Shown: positions 1 to 8,648, numbered from the stretch's first letter. The stretch: DNA of 33,376 nt from Desulfobacteraceae bacterium (GCA_021372635.1 JAJFUA010000275.1:1-33376); one strand, 5' to 3'. Made by a program: numbers and translations. Notes: generated from the letters alone by a model not told the origin.

Positions 1-180
1 TTGCAGTTGGTAAATCTCCATCCAGGTGATCGAACGCATCTTGTTCGTTTCATCCGCGCGAAAGGCTATATTGTTTTCCGCCTGGCAGGCAACGCTGCAT
101 GCCATGCAGCCGTTGCACTTGTCCAGATCGATCACCATGCCATAGCGAACACCGCTTTGCTTATGTCCATTCTCGCTCAC
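1..180 (-). CDS. qrcC: QrcC-like iron-sulfur subunit, partial (N-terminus only)
   Basis: This is the first 60 codons of a ferredoxin-type subunit; the gene runs off the left edge. The start is GTG at 180, preceded by an AAGGGAG ribosome site that overlaps the TAA stop of the upstream gene (gap 13 nt), so translation is probably coupled. A cysteine cluster of the form CxxCxxCxxxC begins in 'LDKCNGCMAC' and is followed by a QAENN segment. This is the typical first [4Fe-4S] motif of NrfC/PsrB/QrcC-type electron-transfer subunits. No signal peptide is visible, as expected for a subunit exported with a Tat-bearing partner. Position behind a cytochrome and a MopB-family protein supports QrcC over a generic PsrB. 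The next gene, beyond the window, would be expected to be the NrfD-like membrane subunit QrcD. Confidence 0.8.
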   Translation of the reverse strand, partial: MSENGHKQSGVRYGMVIDLDKCNGCMACSVACQAENNIAFRADETNKMRSITWMEIYQLQ

Positions 181-193
181 AGATTATACTCCC

Positions 194-2602
194 TTAGGCG
201 CGACGCAGTTGAGCGCGGGTTGCCCAGACGGTCCCCAGCCCTGTAACGGGGTCCATCTGGACTTCGATCGCCTGGTTGGCATTTACACCCTTGTCCTGGA
301 TATACTGATCGTAAGCCTTGTGGCCCAGCCCCCTGGCCATGTAAACCACTCCGGGGCGGGCTCCGGCGTACAGGCGAACCCGAACGGGCAGATCGCCCTG
401 CGTTGTGGAAAGCGTCGCCTGTTCTCCGTCTCCCAACCCGAGCGCGGCCGCATCCTGCGGATTGACCTCGACGAAGAGGTCTGTGCCCTTCAGGACGAAA
501 TCGAATACCGTCTTCATCATGAATGGAGGCGTGGGGAGATAGCCGTCGGAAAGGGACGTGGATTTGTAGGTCACCATGAGGAGCGGAAACTGCTTGGGGT
601 CTCCGGATGGGGCGATCTGGGCGAAGTGGGGAAGAAACGCCAGGTCGTCCATTCCTGCCCCGCCTTTGGCCTGGAGGGATTGGCAGGCAAGTTCCAGCTT
701 GCCCGAAGGAGTGGCGAGGCCCTGAAGCGTGTCTGCCGGGGCGTCGTACCAGCAGGCCCCGCCGACGAGCTTTTTCCAGAGGGCCGCAGCGTCGCCCAGG
801 CTGCCGGAAGGCGATTGCCCCGGCTTGAGCTGCCACAGCGCCACGTCCGGTTTTTCCGCCAGGGCGCCCTGTTTTGCCGCGGCAAGTTCCTTCACCCGGC
901 TCTTCAGGTAATCCTGGTAGGATGACCACGGCACGGCGGCACCGACATTCCCGCCGACGGACTTGCCCACCTCGAGAAGGATCTCGCCGGTGTGCTTCGT
1001 ATTGCATTGCGGCTCGATGACGGGTGCGGCGACGGCGTAGTACGCGAAAGGGGCGCCTTCGATGCCGATGGCGTCGTCAAACCGTTCGAAGGCCACGTGG
1101 TTGGGCAGAATCAGGTCGGCCTGCTGGGCCGTTTCGTCCATGTAGGACGAGAAGGAGACGAGCATGCCGGTTTTCGCCAGCGCATCTTTGAAGAGCTTCG
1201 TTTCCGGCAGGCTGTACGCCGGGTTGGCCTCGTGGATCATGAGGACGTCCACCGGGTAGGAGGCGCCGGAAGCCACGGCATCGAGGAAGACGTACAGACC
1301 GTTTCCGGGAAGCGGCATTTTGCCGGGCTGGGGCTGAGAGATCTTCTTCTGAAGCCCTTGCTGCGCGGTGGCATCAGGATTGACCTGTGGCAGAGCGCCG
1401 AGCGGTACCTCAGGAACCAGGGCGACGAGGCCGTCTCCGCCCGGATTGCCCTTCAGGACGTTGAGGGCAAGGAACACGAGATCGTGATAGATATTGCCGG
1501 CAAGGCCCGCCGACTGTTCTCCCCAGACGGCCACGGCCCCTTTCTGCCTGGCGAATTCACGGGCGACGTCGCGAATCCTCGAGGCATCGAGTCCGACCCT
1601 CTTGGAGATCTCTTCCGGGGCGTTGACGGCGGAAAGCGCATAGTTTTTGAATCCCTGGCGGGTCTTGCCCTGTGCGTCCGTCCAGTCTTCAAAGCCGAAA
1701 ACGTTCTTGCCGACGAAGTCCGCGTCGTAGAGGTTTTCCTTGATCATCACGTTGGCGATCGCCATGGCGAGAGCCGCTTCGCCTCCTGGAGCGACGGCGA
1801 GGAACTGATCCGCCTTGGAGGCGGAAAGCGAACAGCGCGACTCCACCTGCACGATCTTCACGGGATTCTTGCCCGCCGCGGCGCCCCGCCACTGGCGGAA
1901 AGCCGCCTGCATTCTCGACGGCGCGCAGGAATCCTCGGCCATGCCGGCGCCGAAGCACAGGACGTAGGACGCCCTTTCGAGGGCGAACGCGAAGGACGCG
2001 CTCTTCCCCGTCGTCAGGGTTGCGGCGAGCTTGTTACTGTCGGCGGGCGAAGGCATCGTGTAAAGGTTCGGCGAACCGTAGGCGGTGAAAAACTGCCGCC
2101 AGAGGTCGTCCATGCTGCTTCTTCTCTGGCCCGTGATGCATGCCGCGGATTGGGGTTTACCGTCCGTTCTGAGCTTGGCCAGCCTGGCGCCCAGTTCGGC
2201 TATGGCGTCGTTCCATGCGACCGGCTGAAAACCGGTCACATCGCCGCGTTTCTTGGTCTGCTTGAGGGGTTGGGTGATTCGGTACGGCGCGTAGACAAAC
2301 TGGGCCCCGGCGGCACAAAGGGGACAAACGCCGCCCATGTTGACGGGATGAGCCGGATTGCCTTCGATCCCGATGATGCGCTTCTTGTCGACAAGACGGC
2401 CCTGAATGCCGCAACCGCCGTCGCAAAGCGTGCAGATTGACGATGCCTTCGTGATATGACCGCGAGCAGGTGATGGACGCCAGGACCAGTTTTGGCTCCA
2501 GATGGCCGCATCATCCATCAGTTTCCATGGCAGTGGCGAGATCAATGCGCCACCCACTGCTCCAGCAGCAAATTGTAAAAGAGCTCTCCTGCCGAGTTTC
2601 AT
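194..2602 (-). CDS. qrcB: QrcB-like molybdopterin-oxidoreductase-family subunit
   Basis: This 802-residue protein belongs to the MopB (complex iron-sulfur molybdoenzyme) family. It begins with a twin-arginine signal (R5-R6, then ALLQF and a hydrophobic stretch), so it is exported folded. Cysteines at 57, 60, 64 and 93 or 96 fit an N-terminal [4Fe-4S] motif. The basic residue that normally follows the last cysteine in active molybdoenzymes (CxKG) is replaced in 'CPLCAAG'. The QrcB described in Desulfovibrio is reported to lack Mo/W and to act structurally or in electron transfer. The C-terminal part has the usual cofactor-cap-like domain ('VEVNPQDAAALGLGDG'). Start is ATG at 2602 with GAGGG 9 nt upstream. 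It lies between qrcA and qrcC, the order known for the Qrc menaquinone reductase. A catalytic polysulfide, formate or tetrathionate enzyme is the alternative, but the cytochrome neighbour argues against it. Confidence 0.85.
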   Translation of the reverse strand: MKLGRRALLQFAAGAVGGALISPLPWKLMDDAAIWSQNWSWRPSPARGHITKASSICTLCDGGCGIQGRLVDKKRIIGIEGNPAHPVNMGGVCPLCAAGAQFVYAPYRITQPLKQTKKRGDVTGFQPVAWNDAIAELGARLAKLRTDGKPQSAACITGQRRSSMDDLWRQFFTAYGSPNLYTMPSPADSNKLAATLTTGKSASFAFALERASYVLCFGAGMAEDSCAPSRMQAAFRQWRGAAAGKNPVKIVQVESRCSLSASKADQFLAVAPGGEAALAMAIANVMIKENLYDADFVGKNVFGFEDWTDAQGKTRQGFKNYALSAVNAPEEISKRVGLDASRIRDVAREFARQKGAVAVWGEQSAGLAGNIYHDLVFLALNVLKGNPGGDGLVALVPEVPLGALPQVNPDATAQQGLQKKISQPQPGKMPLPGNGLYVFLDAVASGASYPVDVLMIHEANPAYSLPETKLFKDALAKTGMLVSFSSYMDETAQQADLILPNHVAFERFDDAIGIEGAPFAYYAVAAPVIEPQCNTKHTGEILLEVGKSVGGNVGAAVPWSSYQDYLKSRVKELAAAKQGALAEKPDVALWQLKPGQSPSGSLGDAAALWKKLVGGACWYDAPADTLQGLATPSGKLELACQSLQAKGGAGMDDLAFLPHFAQIAPSGDPKQFPLLMVTYKSTSLSDGYLPTPPFMMKTVFDFVLKGTDLFVEVNPQDAAALGLGDGEQATLSTTQGDLPVRVRLYAGARPGVVYMARGLGHKAYDQYIQDKGVNANQAIEVQMDPVTGLGTVWATRAQLRRA

Positions 2603-2680
2603 TCCGTATACCCTCTCATCAACGCAAACTGTATGGAGTCAGGCTGAAAATCTTCCCTTATGACGGCTTCAACTTCAACG

Positions 2681-3238
2681 CTACTTGTGGCAGATTACGC
2701 AGTCGTTATTGACTCCGCGTTCAGCATGGCACAACTCGCAATCTTTCATACCCATCGTGGATTTGCTGTAACCCGTCAGACGGTTCTCGTGGAATAAGGG
2801 GAGCTTCTCCTCCTTGGAAACGTCCCTGTGGCATCGAACGCACTCGACCCCTTTCGCCTTGTGAGGGGCATGGGAAAAATAGACGTTGTCCGGTTGCCAG
2901 GAGTAGATCAGCCACGGGACCTCGCGGTCCTTCTGGATGTATTCCTCGACAAGAATGCGCTCGCTTTCCTGCTGTCCCATCTGCGATTCATGGCATTCCT
3001 TGCATTTTTCGATTTTCGGAATGCCCGCATAGGTCCCGTCATCCCTGGCGACGTGGCAGTCTTCACAACTGGTGTCCTGATGCGCAACGTGGCTGAAGTT
3101 TATGGGTTGTGCTTTCTTTGAGTACAGCAAATCTGGAAAGACAACCCAGCCGAGGATCAGGAATGCAATAAATCCCGCGAAAAAAATGATCCCCCCGAAC
3201 AATGCACTACCGGAAGCGCTGCTTTTCTCTTCTTTCAT
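2681..3238 (-). CDS. qrcA: QrcA-like membrane-anchored multihaem cytochrome c
   Basis: This 185-residue protein has one N-terminal membrane segment (about residues 12-34) that anchors a periplasmic domain. There are five CxxCH haem-binding motifs, at C58, C79, C133, C167 and C180, plus extra His-rich segments (NFSHVAH, YFSHAPH) that can supply distal ligands. It should accept electrons from periplasmic type I cytochrome c3 and pass them through QrcB/QrcC to menaquinone. I recall QrcA of Desulfovibrio being described as a hexahaem protein; only five canonical motifs are visible here. I chose ATG 3238 because it has GAGG 7 nt upstream and leads directly into the membrane segment; an in-frame ATG at 3274 would add 12 polar residues. 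It is the first gene of the minus-strand qrc operon, 78 nt ahead of qrcB. Confidence 0.85.
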   Translation of the reverse strand: MKEEKSSASGSALFGGIIFFAGFIAFLILGWVVFPDLLYSKKAQPINFSHVAHQDTSCEDCHVARDDGTYAGIPKIEKCKECHESQMGQQESERILVEEYIQKDREVPWLIYSWQPDNVYFSHAPHKAKGVECVRCHRDVSKEEKLPLFHENRLTGYSKSTMGMKDCELCHAERGVNNDCVICHK

Positions 3239-3826
3239 AGGATAGCCTCGATTACTCCCATCTCGATGAGTCACGGTAAGAAAATGCGCCTGAGCACAAC
3301 ATGCCTGTCCGTGTCCGCAGAAAAAACCTGCTGGTTATGATGATTTTGTGTTTGAGTTTAAAAACAAGAAGTCCACCGAATAGGCATACTTAAACGCCTT
3401 GAAACCCGCTTGTCAAGCGAAAATAAGCCGCCTTGACATTCCCACTTTCAAATGGTGAAATTGCACAATACCTAAGAATCCGTATGTGCTAATAATCACA
3501 GTGCTAAATACCTTGTTTGATATTAATAAACTAAAAAGGATCAGAAGAAATTTGTAGAAGATGACGAGACCGGGTCTCATGGTGGGAAGGACCTTCGAAG
3601 CGTTTCGGAAGATGCTCCGTCCGGGGCGCCGAAGCGGTCGGGCCTGCGCAAAAAAGCGTATCCGCGCAGAAATCTGGAAATCGGAGTTGATTCATGCAGC
3701 CCAATTTGATTACAAAGGTAAACTGTGTTCCTCCGGTGTGAGGATCCGGCCGTCCGGCAACCTGTCCGCCGGGAAGGGCGCAGGCGCCGGAAAAGAAAAA
3801 TAGCCGCATACGTCGGGGAAACGCGG
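3239..3826. other. 588-nt divergent intergenic region between qrcA and the EEP gene
   Basis: The part from about 3330 to 3560 is clearly more AT-rich than its surroundings. It holds the possible qrc promoter. It also holds a plus-strand candidate, TTGACA at 3433-3438, 17 nt, TGAAAT at 3456-3461, which would give a leader of about 360 nt for the gene at 3827. A 13-nt palindrome (GAGACCgGGTCTC, 3566-3578) lies in the middle. A plus-strand reading frame of 80 codons (3561-3803) exists but has no convincing ribosome site or recognisable motif, so I do not call it a gene. Confidence 0.5.
3388..3416 (-). promoter_or_regulatory. Possible sigma-70 promoter of the qrc operon
   Basis: Read on the minus strand there is a perfect TTGACA (3416-3411), 17 nt, then TTAAGT (3393-3388), a weak -10. 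It lies about 145 nt upstream of the qrcA start in an AT-richer region. Only the -35 element is convincing. Confidence 0.35.
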
Positions 3827-4645
3827 ATGAAAATCATGACCTTCAATCTCCGGTTCGAGAATGACCGCGATGCCGAACACGCGTGGGTCCTGCGACGCGA
3901 GTTCGTCGTCGGGACCATCCTGAATGCTGCGCCGTGTCTCCTCGGCACCCAGGAGGGCACCCCCGCGCAGTTGCGATACCTGGAGGACCGGCTGGACGGT
4001 TATGCGATGCATGTCCCGGGCCGACTCTGGGACGAAACGTGCCAGTACCCGACGCTTTTCTACCGCAAAGACCGCTTCTCCGCTGTGGACGGAGGGGAAT
4101 TCTGGCTTTCCGCAACCCCCGAAGTACACAGGAGCAAGGACTGGGACAGCGCTTTTCCAAGAATGATGAGCCAGGGCACGTTTCGTGACATGCAACGATC
4201 CGGCGCGGTCGTCTGGGTTGGCGTCACCCACCTGGACCATATCGGAAAGACCGCCCGCAGGGAGCAGGCCGTCATCATCGCCCGGCGGCTGTCATCGTGC
4301 CCCGGCGCGCGAATTCTACTGGGAGATTTCAACGACGGCCCCGGTTCGGATGCTCACACCATTCTGACGGCGCCCGACACCGGCTTGTATGATTCCTGGC
4401 AGGCGCTTGGCAGAGAGGAAGGAAATGAGAGCATGACGTATCACGCCTTCCTCGGAACGCCGGTCATCTGCCGCATGGACTGGGTGCTTGCCAGTCACTC
4501 GTTTGTCGTTCGCGATGCCTTTATCGTTCGGGACCATCGTGACGGCCTCTATCCTTCCGACCATTTCCCGTACGTCGTGGACCTGGAGTGGGCCGGGAAC
4601 CGTCCCGGTGAGCCTGGGCCACCCCCATCAAGTCGCATGGAGTGA
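3827..4645 (+). CDS. Endonuclease/exonuclease/phosphatase (EEP)-fold hydrolase
   Basis: This 272-residue protein has all core EEP motifs in order: TFNLR with N7, 'GTQE' with E43, 'THLDH' (H135, D137), 'GDFND' (D167, N169) and 'SDHFP' (D245, H246). These residues bind a divalent metal and hydrolyse phosphodiesters or phosphomonoesters. It has the length of the single-domain subgroup (DNase I-like, sphingomyelinase/nocturnin-like) and no signal peptide, so it should be cytoplasmic. The substrate cannot be told from sequence. I chose ATG 3827 because the TFNLR motif normally starts within the first ten residues; the frame is open for 34 more codons upstream. The stop lies 2 nt before the next ATG, so the two genes are almost certainly co-transcribed. 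Confidence 0.85.
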   Translation: MKIMTFNLRFENDRDAEHAWVLRREFVVGTILNAAPCLLGTQEGTPAQLRYLEDRLDGYAMHVPGRLWDETCQYPTLFYRKDRFSAVDGGEFWLSATPEVHRSKDWDSAFPRMMSQGTFRDMQRSGAVVWVGVTHLDHIGKTARREQAVIIARRLSSCPGARILLGDFNDGPGSDAHTILTAPDTGLYDSWQALGREEGNESMTYHAFLGTPVICRMDWVLASHSFVVRDAFIVRDHRDGLYPSDHFPYVVDLEWAGNRPGEPGPPPSSRME

Positions 4646-4647
4646 TA

Positions 4648-5460
4648 ATGAAAGACAGTATTCGAGTTGGCATCATTCAGCCGAAACCTTACCCTGCCTT
4701 CGACGACCCCCGGAACATCGGGCATGCGCTCCTGCTGCTCGAGAAAATGAGAGGGGATAGGGTGGACATCGTTTGTTTCCCGGAATGTTTTCCGTTCCAG
4801 GGGGACAAGGAACTGACGGGAGCGGCCCGGCAGTGCAACGCATACATCGTGGCGGGACTGGTCGAAAGCGAGGGCGGAAAGCTGTACAATACGGCCACGC
4901 TCATCGACCGCTCCGGTCATATTCTCGGAAGGCAGCGCAAGAGGAATGTGAGTGTGCTGGAGCGGAACAGCATGGGGATATCGCCCGGAGACGGGTTGTT
5001 CCGCAGCTACGCCACAGATTTCGGAAAAATCGGGATACCGGTCTGCATCGACTTCTGGGGACAGCCCGAAGCCGGGAAACAACTGACGGACCAGGGGGTG
5101 GACGTGATTTTCAACATCAGCATGTTCCCCATGCTTCGAGGGCACTGGAAGCAGGCGGCCATGGTCAGGGCGTTCGACAACTTTGTGCCGGTCGTGGGGG
5201 TCAACTATGCGGACTATAACGCGCTGATCCAGGAAAAAAGGGTGCATCTGCACGGAGGGCACAGCTTTGTGCTGCAGCTGCCCAGGCTGCTGGACAAGGA
5301 CGACTTCTCGCGGTGGATCAAAAGCGTGGACAATATTCAGGACTGGGTACAGGTTGAACTCGACGAACTGGAACAGATCCAGATCGTGGAGGTGAACCTG
5401 GCGCCTGCGAGAAAGTTTCGCAAGGAAGTCTGGAACCGTTTCGGCATTCAGCGGCACTGA
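4648..5460 (+). CDS. Nitrilase-superfamily carbon-nitrogen hydrolase
   Basis: This 270-residue protein has the Glu-Lys-Cys triad of the nitrilase superfamily: E46 in 'FPECF', K98 in 'GRQRKRN' and C133 in 'VCIDFWG'. Members cleave amides or nitriles through a cysteine thioester. The lysine context is not the usual 'YRKxHL' and the cysteine block is 'CIDFW' rather than 'CYDxRFPE', so it belongs to an atypical branch and the substrate is unknown. The ATG at 4648 lies just after the previous stop; an in-frame GTG at 4642 overlaps that stop and is an alternative start. The preceding EEP gene has no separate terminator, pointing to a two-gene unit that processes a phosphorylated, amide-containing metabolite (inference only). 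Confidence 0.82.
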   Translation: MKDSIRVGIIQPKPYPAFDDPRNIGHALLLLEKMRGDRVDIVCFPECFPFQGDKELTGAARQCNAYIVAGLVESEGGKLYNTATLIDRSGHILGRQRKRNVSVLERNSMGISPGDGLFRSYATDFGKIGIPVCIDFWGQPEAGKQLTDQGVDVIFNISMFPMLRGHWKQAAMVRAFDNFVPVVGVNYADYNALIQEKRVHLHGGHSFVLQLPRLLDKDDFSRWIKSVDNIQDWVQVELDELEQIQIVEVNLAPARKFRKEVWNRFGIQRH

Positions 5461-5542
5461 CAATTGCCCGGGAAGCGTTCTTGAAGACGCGCCCGGCACG
5501 GGGCGGATTTTCATCACCGGCGGACAGGCGGGAGACCATCGG

Positions 5543-7495
5543 ATGGCTCAGAAGCGGAAACGGAATGTGTATCTGAAGATGCAGACCCTCGACGGCGCGT
5601 TGAAGGTCTGGTCCGAGAGGACTTGCGGGCTCCGGACTCCCGTCGAAAATATCGAAGCGGCTCGGGCTCTGCACAGGATCACGGCCGGTCCCGTCGTTGC
5701 GGCGCGCTCGGTTCCCCATTATCACGGGGCGGCCATGGACGGTTTCGCGGTAAGAGCGGAGCAGACGTTCGGGGCGGGGGACGTGCATCCGATGCGTCTC
5801 GTCGTCGGTGAGACGGCTTTTCCCGTGGACACGGGAGATCCGCTTCCGGAAGAGGCGAACGCGGTCATCATGATCGAGCAGGTGGAAATGGTGGGGGAGC
5901 GGGAAGTGGAGATCCGGGCGGCCGCATTTCCCTGGCAGCACGTGCGCAAGGTCGGGGAAGACATCGTCGCCGGGGAGATGTTGATCCCCCAGCACCACAG
6001 GCTCCGGCCCTCCGATATCGGCGCCCTGCTCGCCGCCGGGGTCCTCAGGATCTCTGTCTTTGCCCGCCCCAGGGTATCGATCCAGCCGACGGGTACGGAA
6101 CTGGTTCCGGCGGAGAGGGCTGCGGAAGCCGCTCCGGGAGAGATCATAGAATTCAACGGGACCGTCCTTGCGGGCATGGTGACGGAGTGCGGCGGGGAAT
6201 CCGTGCTGCGCGAAATCGTCGCCGACGACTACGAAAGCCTAGTGAAGGCCATCGCCGGTGCCGTGGCGTCGGACGCCGACGTGGTGATCGTCAACGCCGG
6301 ATCTTCCGCGGGGTCCGAAGACTTTACGTCGAGCATTATCGGTGAGTTGGGGGAGGTGCTGGTGCACGGGGTGGCCATGATGCCCGGCAAGCCCGTGATT
6401 CTCGGCATCATATCCGGAAAGCCCGTTATCGGTGTTCCGGGGTATCCGGTTTCGGCCATCATGGCTTTCGAACAGTTTGTTGTGCCCCTCCTGCATTCGC
6501 TTCAGGCCCTTCATGCGCCGTCTTTTGAAACGGCGGAGGCGACGATGGGAAGAAAGACGCCGTCAAAGCTGGGCCTGGAGGAATTTGTGAGAGTGATCGT
6601 CGGCAGGGTGCGGGGCGAAATGATCGCCATGCCCATCCAGAGAGGGGCCGGGTTGATCACCTCTCTCGTGCGCGCCGACGGCATGATACGAATTCCCCAG
6701 GAACAGGAAGGCGTGGAGGTCGGCGAAAAAGTGATGGTCCGGCTTCTCCGGCCGAAGGGACAGCTTGACCGCACTCTGATCATGATCGGCAGTCATGACA
6801 ACACGATCGACGTTCTTGCGAACGAACTGAAACGCAGGGACAGCCGCATCCACCTTTCGTCGAGCAACGTGGGAAGCCTGGGGGGGCTCGTGGCCCTGCG
6901 GCGGGGGCAGGCGCACCTTGCCGGTTCGCACCTTTTGAGCACGGAAACGGGCGAGTACAACTTTTCTTATATCGAACAGTACCTGAGAGGGGTCCCCATA
7001 AGGGTGGTGCAACTCGCCAAAAGGCAGCAGGGACTTCTGGTGCGGCCGGGAAATCCGAAAGACATCCGGGGAATCGAAGACTTGGTGCGGCCCGACGTGA
7101 GCTTTATCAACCGGCAGGCGGGGTCGGGCACGCGGATTCTTTTCGATTACAGCCTCGCGCAGTCTTTTGTAGAACCCGGCTCCATCCGCGGCTACGACCA
7201 GGAGGAGTTCACCCACATGGCTGTGGCGGTCAACGTATTGAGCGGCCGGGCGGATGCCGGCATGGCGATCTATGCCTCGGCGAAGGCCCTGGGGCTCGAT
7301 TTCCTTCCCGTCGCCGAGGAACGCTACGATCTGGTGATCCCGGAATCGAGCTTTCCGAACCCGGGAATGGATCTCCTGCTCGAGATTATCGCTTCGGAAT
7401 CCTTTCGAGAAGTGGTAAAGTCTCTTGGAGGCTATGACGTGAGTGCTTCCGGCACGGTTGTGGGGCGATGGAACGGAGAGGAGTGGCTGGCGTGA
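5543..7495 (+). CDS. moeA: MoeA fused to a periplasmic-binding-protein-like domain
   Basis: This 650-residue protein has two parts. Residues 1 to about 405 are a complete MoeA-type molybdopterin molybdenumtransferase, with 'AMDGFA' (D66), a GDPLPEEANAV block, 'NAGSSAGSEDF' and 'VHGVAMMPGKP', which insert molybdate into adenylylated molybdopterin. Residues about 410-650 resemble the PBP-like/LysR-substrate-binding domain often found attached to MoeA in anaerobes ('GSHDNTIDVLA', 'RQAGSGTRILFD', 'ADAGMAIYA'). It has no signal peptide, so this domain would work in the cytoplasm, perhaps sensing molybdate or tungstate or the pterin intermediate. Start is ATG 5543 with GGAGA 8 nt upstream. It is followed after 16 nt by a radical SAM gene. 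Sulfate reducers need Mo/W cofactor for formate dehydrogenases; none is encoded in this window. Confidence 0.88.
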   Translation: MAQKRKRNVYLKMQTLDGALKVWSERTCGLRTPVENIEAARALHRITAGPVVAARSVPHYHGAAMDGFAVRAEQTFGAGDVHPMRLVVGETAFPVDTGDPLPEEANAVIMIEQVEMVGEREVEIRAAAFPWQHVRKVGEDIVAGEMLIPQHHRLRPSDIGALLAAGVLRISVFARPRVSIQPTGTELVPAERAAEAAPGEIIEFNGTVLAGMVTECGGESVLREIVADDYESLVKAIAGAVASDADVVIVNAGSSAGSEDFTSSIIGELGEVLVHGVAMMPGKPVILGIISGKPVIGVPGYPVSAIMAFEQFVVPLLHSLQALHAPSFETAEATMGRKTPSKLGLEEFVRVIVGRVRGEMIAMPIQRGAGLITSLVRADGMIRIPQEQEGVEVGEKVMVRLLRPKGQLDRTLIMIGSHDNTIDVLANELKRRDSRIHLSSSNVGSLGGLVALRRGQAHLAGSHLLSTETGEYNFSYIEQYLRGVPIRVVQLAKRQQGLLVRPGNPKDIRGIEDLVRPDVSFINRQAGSGTRILFDYSLAQSFVEPGSIRGYDQEEFTHMAVAVNVLSGRADAGMAIYASAKALGLDFLPVAEERYDLVIPESSFPNPGMDLLLEIIASESFREVVKSLGGYDVSASGTVVGRWNGEEWLA

Positions 7496-7511
7496 TGATG
7501 GTGGTGCGTGT

Positions 7512-8474
7512 ATGAGTTCCCTGGAATCGTCACGACAGCCGGGGTATGTCGCCCTGTGGGAATCCGGCGAACTGGCGCGCAGAGCGCGCGTGCTGGCCGA
7601 AGGGCTGGAAGCGTGCATGCTCTGTCCACGCCGGTGCGGCGTAAACCGCCATGCCGGCAAGACCGGCGCGTGCGGCGTGGATGCGGAGCCCCGGGTGGCG
7701 GCGGTGAACATACACCCGTGGGAGGAGCCTCCGATTGCGGGAACGAGGGGATCGGGCACGATTTTCTTCAGCGGCTGTACGCTGAAATGCGTCTTCTGCC
7801 AGAATTATCCGATCAGCCAGATGGGAGTGGGGCGGCGGATGAGCGTGGAAGAGCTTGCGGAAAGCATGCTTGGCCTTCAGGCGAAAGGCGCGCACAACAT
7901 CAACCTCGTGACCGCCGGCCACCAGGCTGCGGCCTTTGTCGGCGCCCTGGTTCATGCCGCATCGAGAGGGCTGCGCATTCCCGTCGTCTACAACACCAGC
8001 GGGTTCGAAACGGTGGAGACGCTGCGGCTTTTCGAGGGGGTTGTGGACATCTACCTGCCCGATATCAAGTATTCCGATCCGGAGATGGCGAAACGATATT
8101 CGGGTCGGTCGGATTACGTGGAGGTGAACCGGAAGGCCCTGTTGGAGATGTGGCGGCAGACGGGCTCTCTCAAAGTGGATGAAAACGGTGTTGCCTGGCG
8201 GGGAGTGCTGGTTCGCCACCTGGTCCTTCCGGCAGGACTTTCGGGCACGGGGGATTGCCTGGATTTCTTGCTCGCCGGCATGGGAAAGGGGGTATGGGTG
8301 AGCCTGATGAACCAGTATTTTCCGGCGTACCGGGCGCACGAAATTCCCCCTCTCGACCGCAAGACCTCCGAAGAGGAATATGAAGCGGCATTCAGCCGGA
8401 TGACGGCCCTCGGTATTCACAACGGGTTCGTGCAACTGACTCCTGACGACGACGACACTCTGCCCTGCGGATAG
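7512..8474 (+). CDS. PflX-type radical SAM protein
   Basis: This 320-residue protein has the radical SAM motif CxxxCxxC at C89, C93 and C96 ('SGCTLKCVFCQNYPIS'). An upstream cysteine cluster at C35, C38, C42 and C54 ('CMLCPRRCG...GACG') is typical of the family annotated as 'putative pyruvate formate-lyase activating enzyme' (PflX/COG1313). It should bind a SAM-cleaving [4Fe-4S] cluster. The target is unknown, because no glycyl-radical enzyme is nearby. I chose ATG 7512, 16 nt after the moeA stop. The ribosome site is weak (GGTGG), so coupling to moeA translation is likely. The sequence ends soon after the 'GIHNGFVQ' block, consistent with a full-length member. Confidence 0.85.
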   Translation: MSSLESSRQPGYVALWESGELARRARVLAEGLEACMLCPRRCGVNRHAGKTGACGVDAEPRVAAVNIHPWEEPPIAGTRGSGTIFFSGCTLKCVFCQNYPISQMGVGRRMSVEELAESMLGLQAKGAHNINLVTAGHQAAAFVGALVHAASRGLRIPVVYNTSGFETVETLRLFEGVVDIYLPDIKYSDPEMAKRYSGRSDYVEVNRKALLEMWRQTGSLKVDENGVAWRGVLVRHLVLPAGLSGTGDCLDFLLAGMGKGVWVSLMNQYFPAYRAHEIPPLDRKTSEEEYEAAFSRMTALGIHNGFVQLTPDDDDTLPCG

Positions 8475-8648
8475 CCCTGTTCAACCCGGTTCGGACGCCT
8501 GCTCCATCGCTCTTCAGCATGGCCATCAGCTGTGTTCAGGTGAAGGAAACGCAATCCACCGCGGTTTTCCGGAAGGCAGCGTCTTCTTCCCGTTCGCGTT
8601 CGCTTTGAGAATTTGCATCACCTACCAGACGGCGCCGGGGTGACGTAC

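Noticed and set aside
992..2440. Plus-strand frame of 482 codons opposite qrcB
   Set aside because: It is antisense to a gene with clear MopB-family motifs; long antisense frames are common in GC-rich DNA, and the translation shows no recognisable domain.
194..2602. qrcB as a catalytic formate dehydrogenase or nitrate reductase
   Set aside because: The conserved basic residue after the iron-sulfur cysteines is missing and the gene sits directly behind a QrcA-like cytochrome.
3561..3803. Possible 80-residue basic protein before the EEP gene
   Set aside because: No good ribosome site, no motif, lower GC at third positions than neighbouring genes, and a palindrome at its start; kept only as part of the intergenic description.
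4549..5517. Minus-strand frame of 322 codons opposite the nitrilase gene
   Set aside because: The plus strand has the complete Glu-Lys-Cys triad; the antisense translation shows no motif.
6563..7759. Minus-strand frame of 398 codons across moeA and the radical SAM gene
   Set aside because: It spans two well-supported plus-strand genes and has no recognisable domain.
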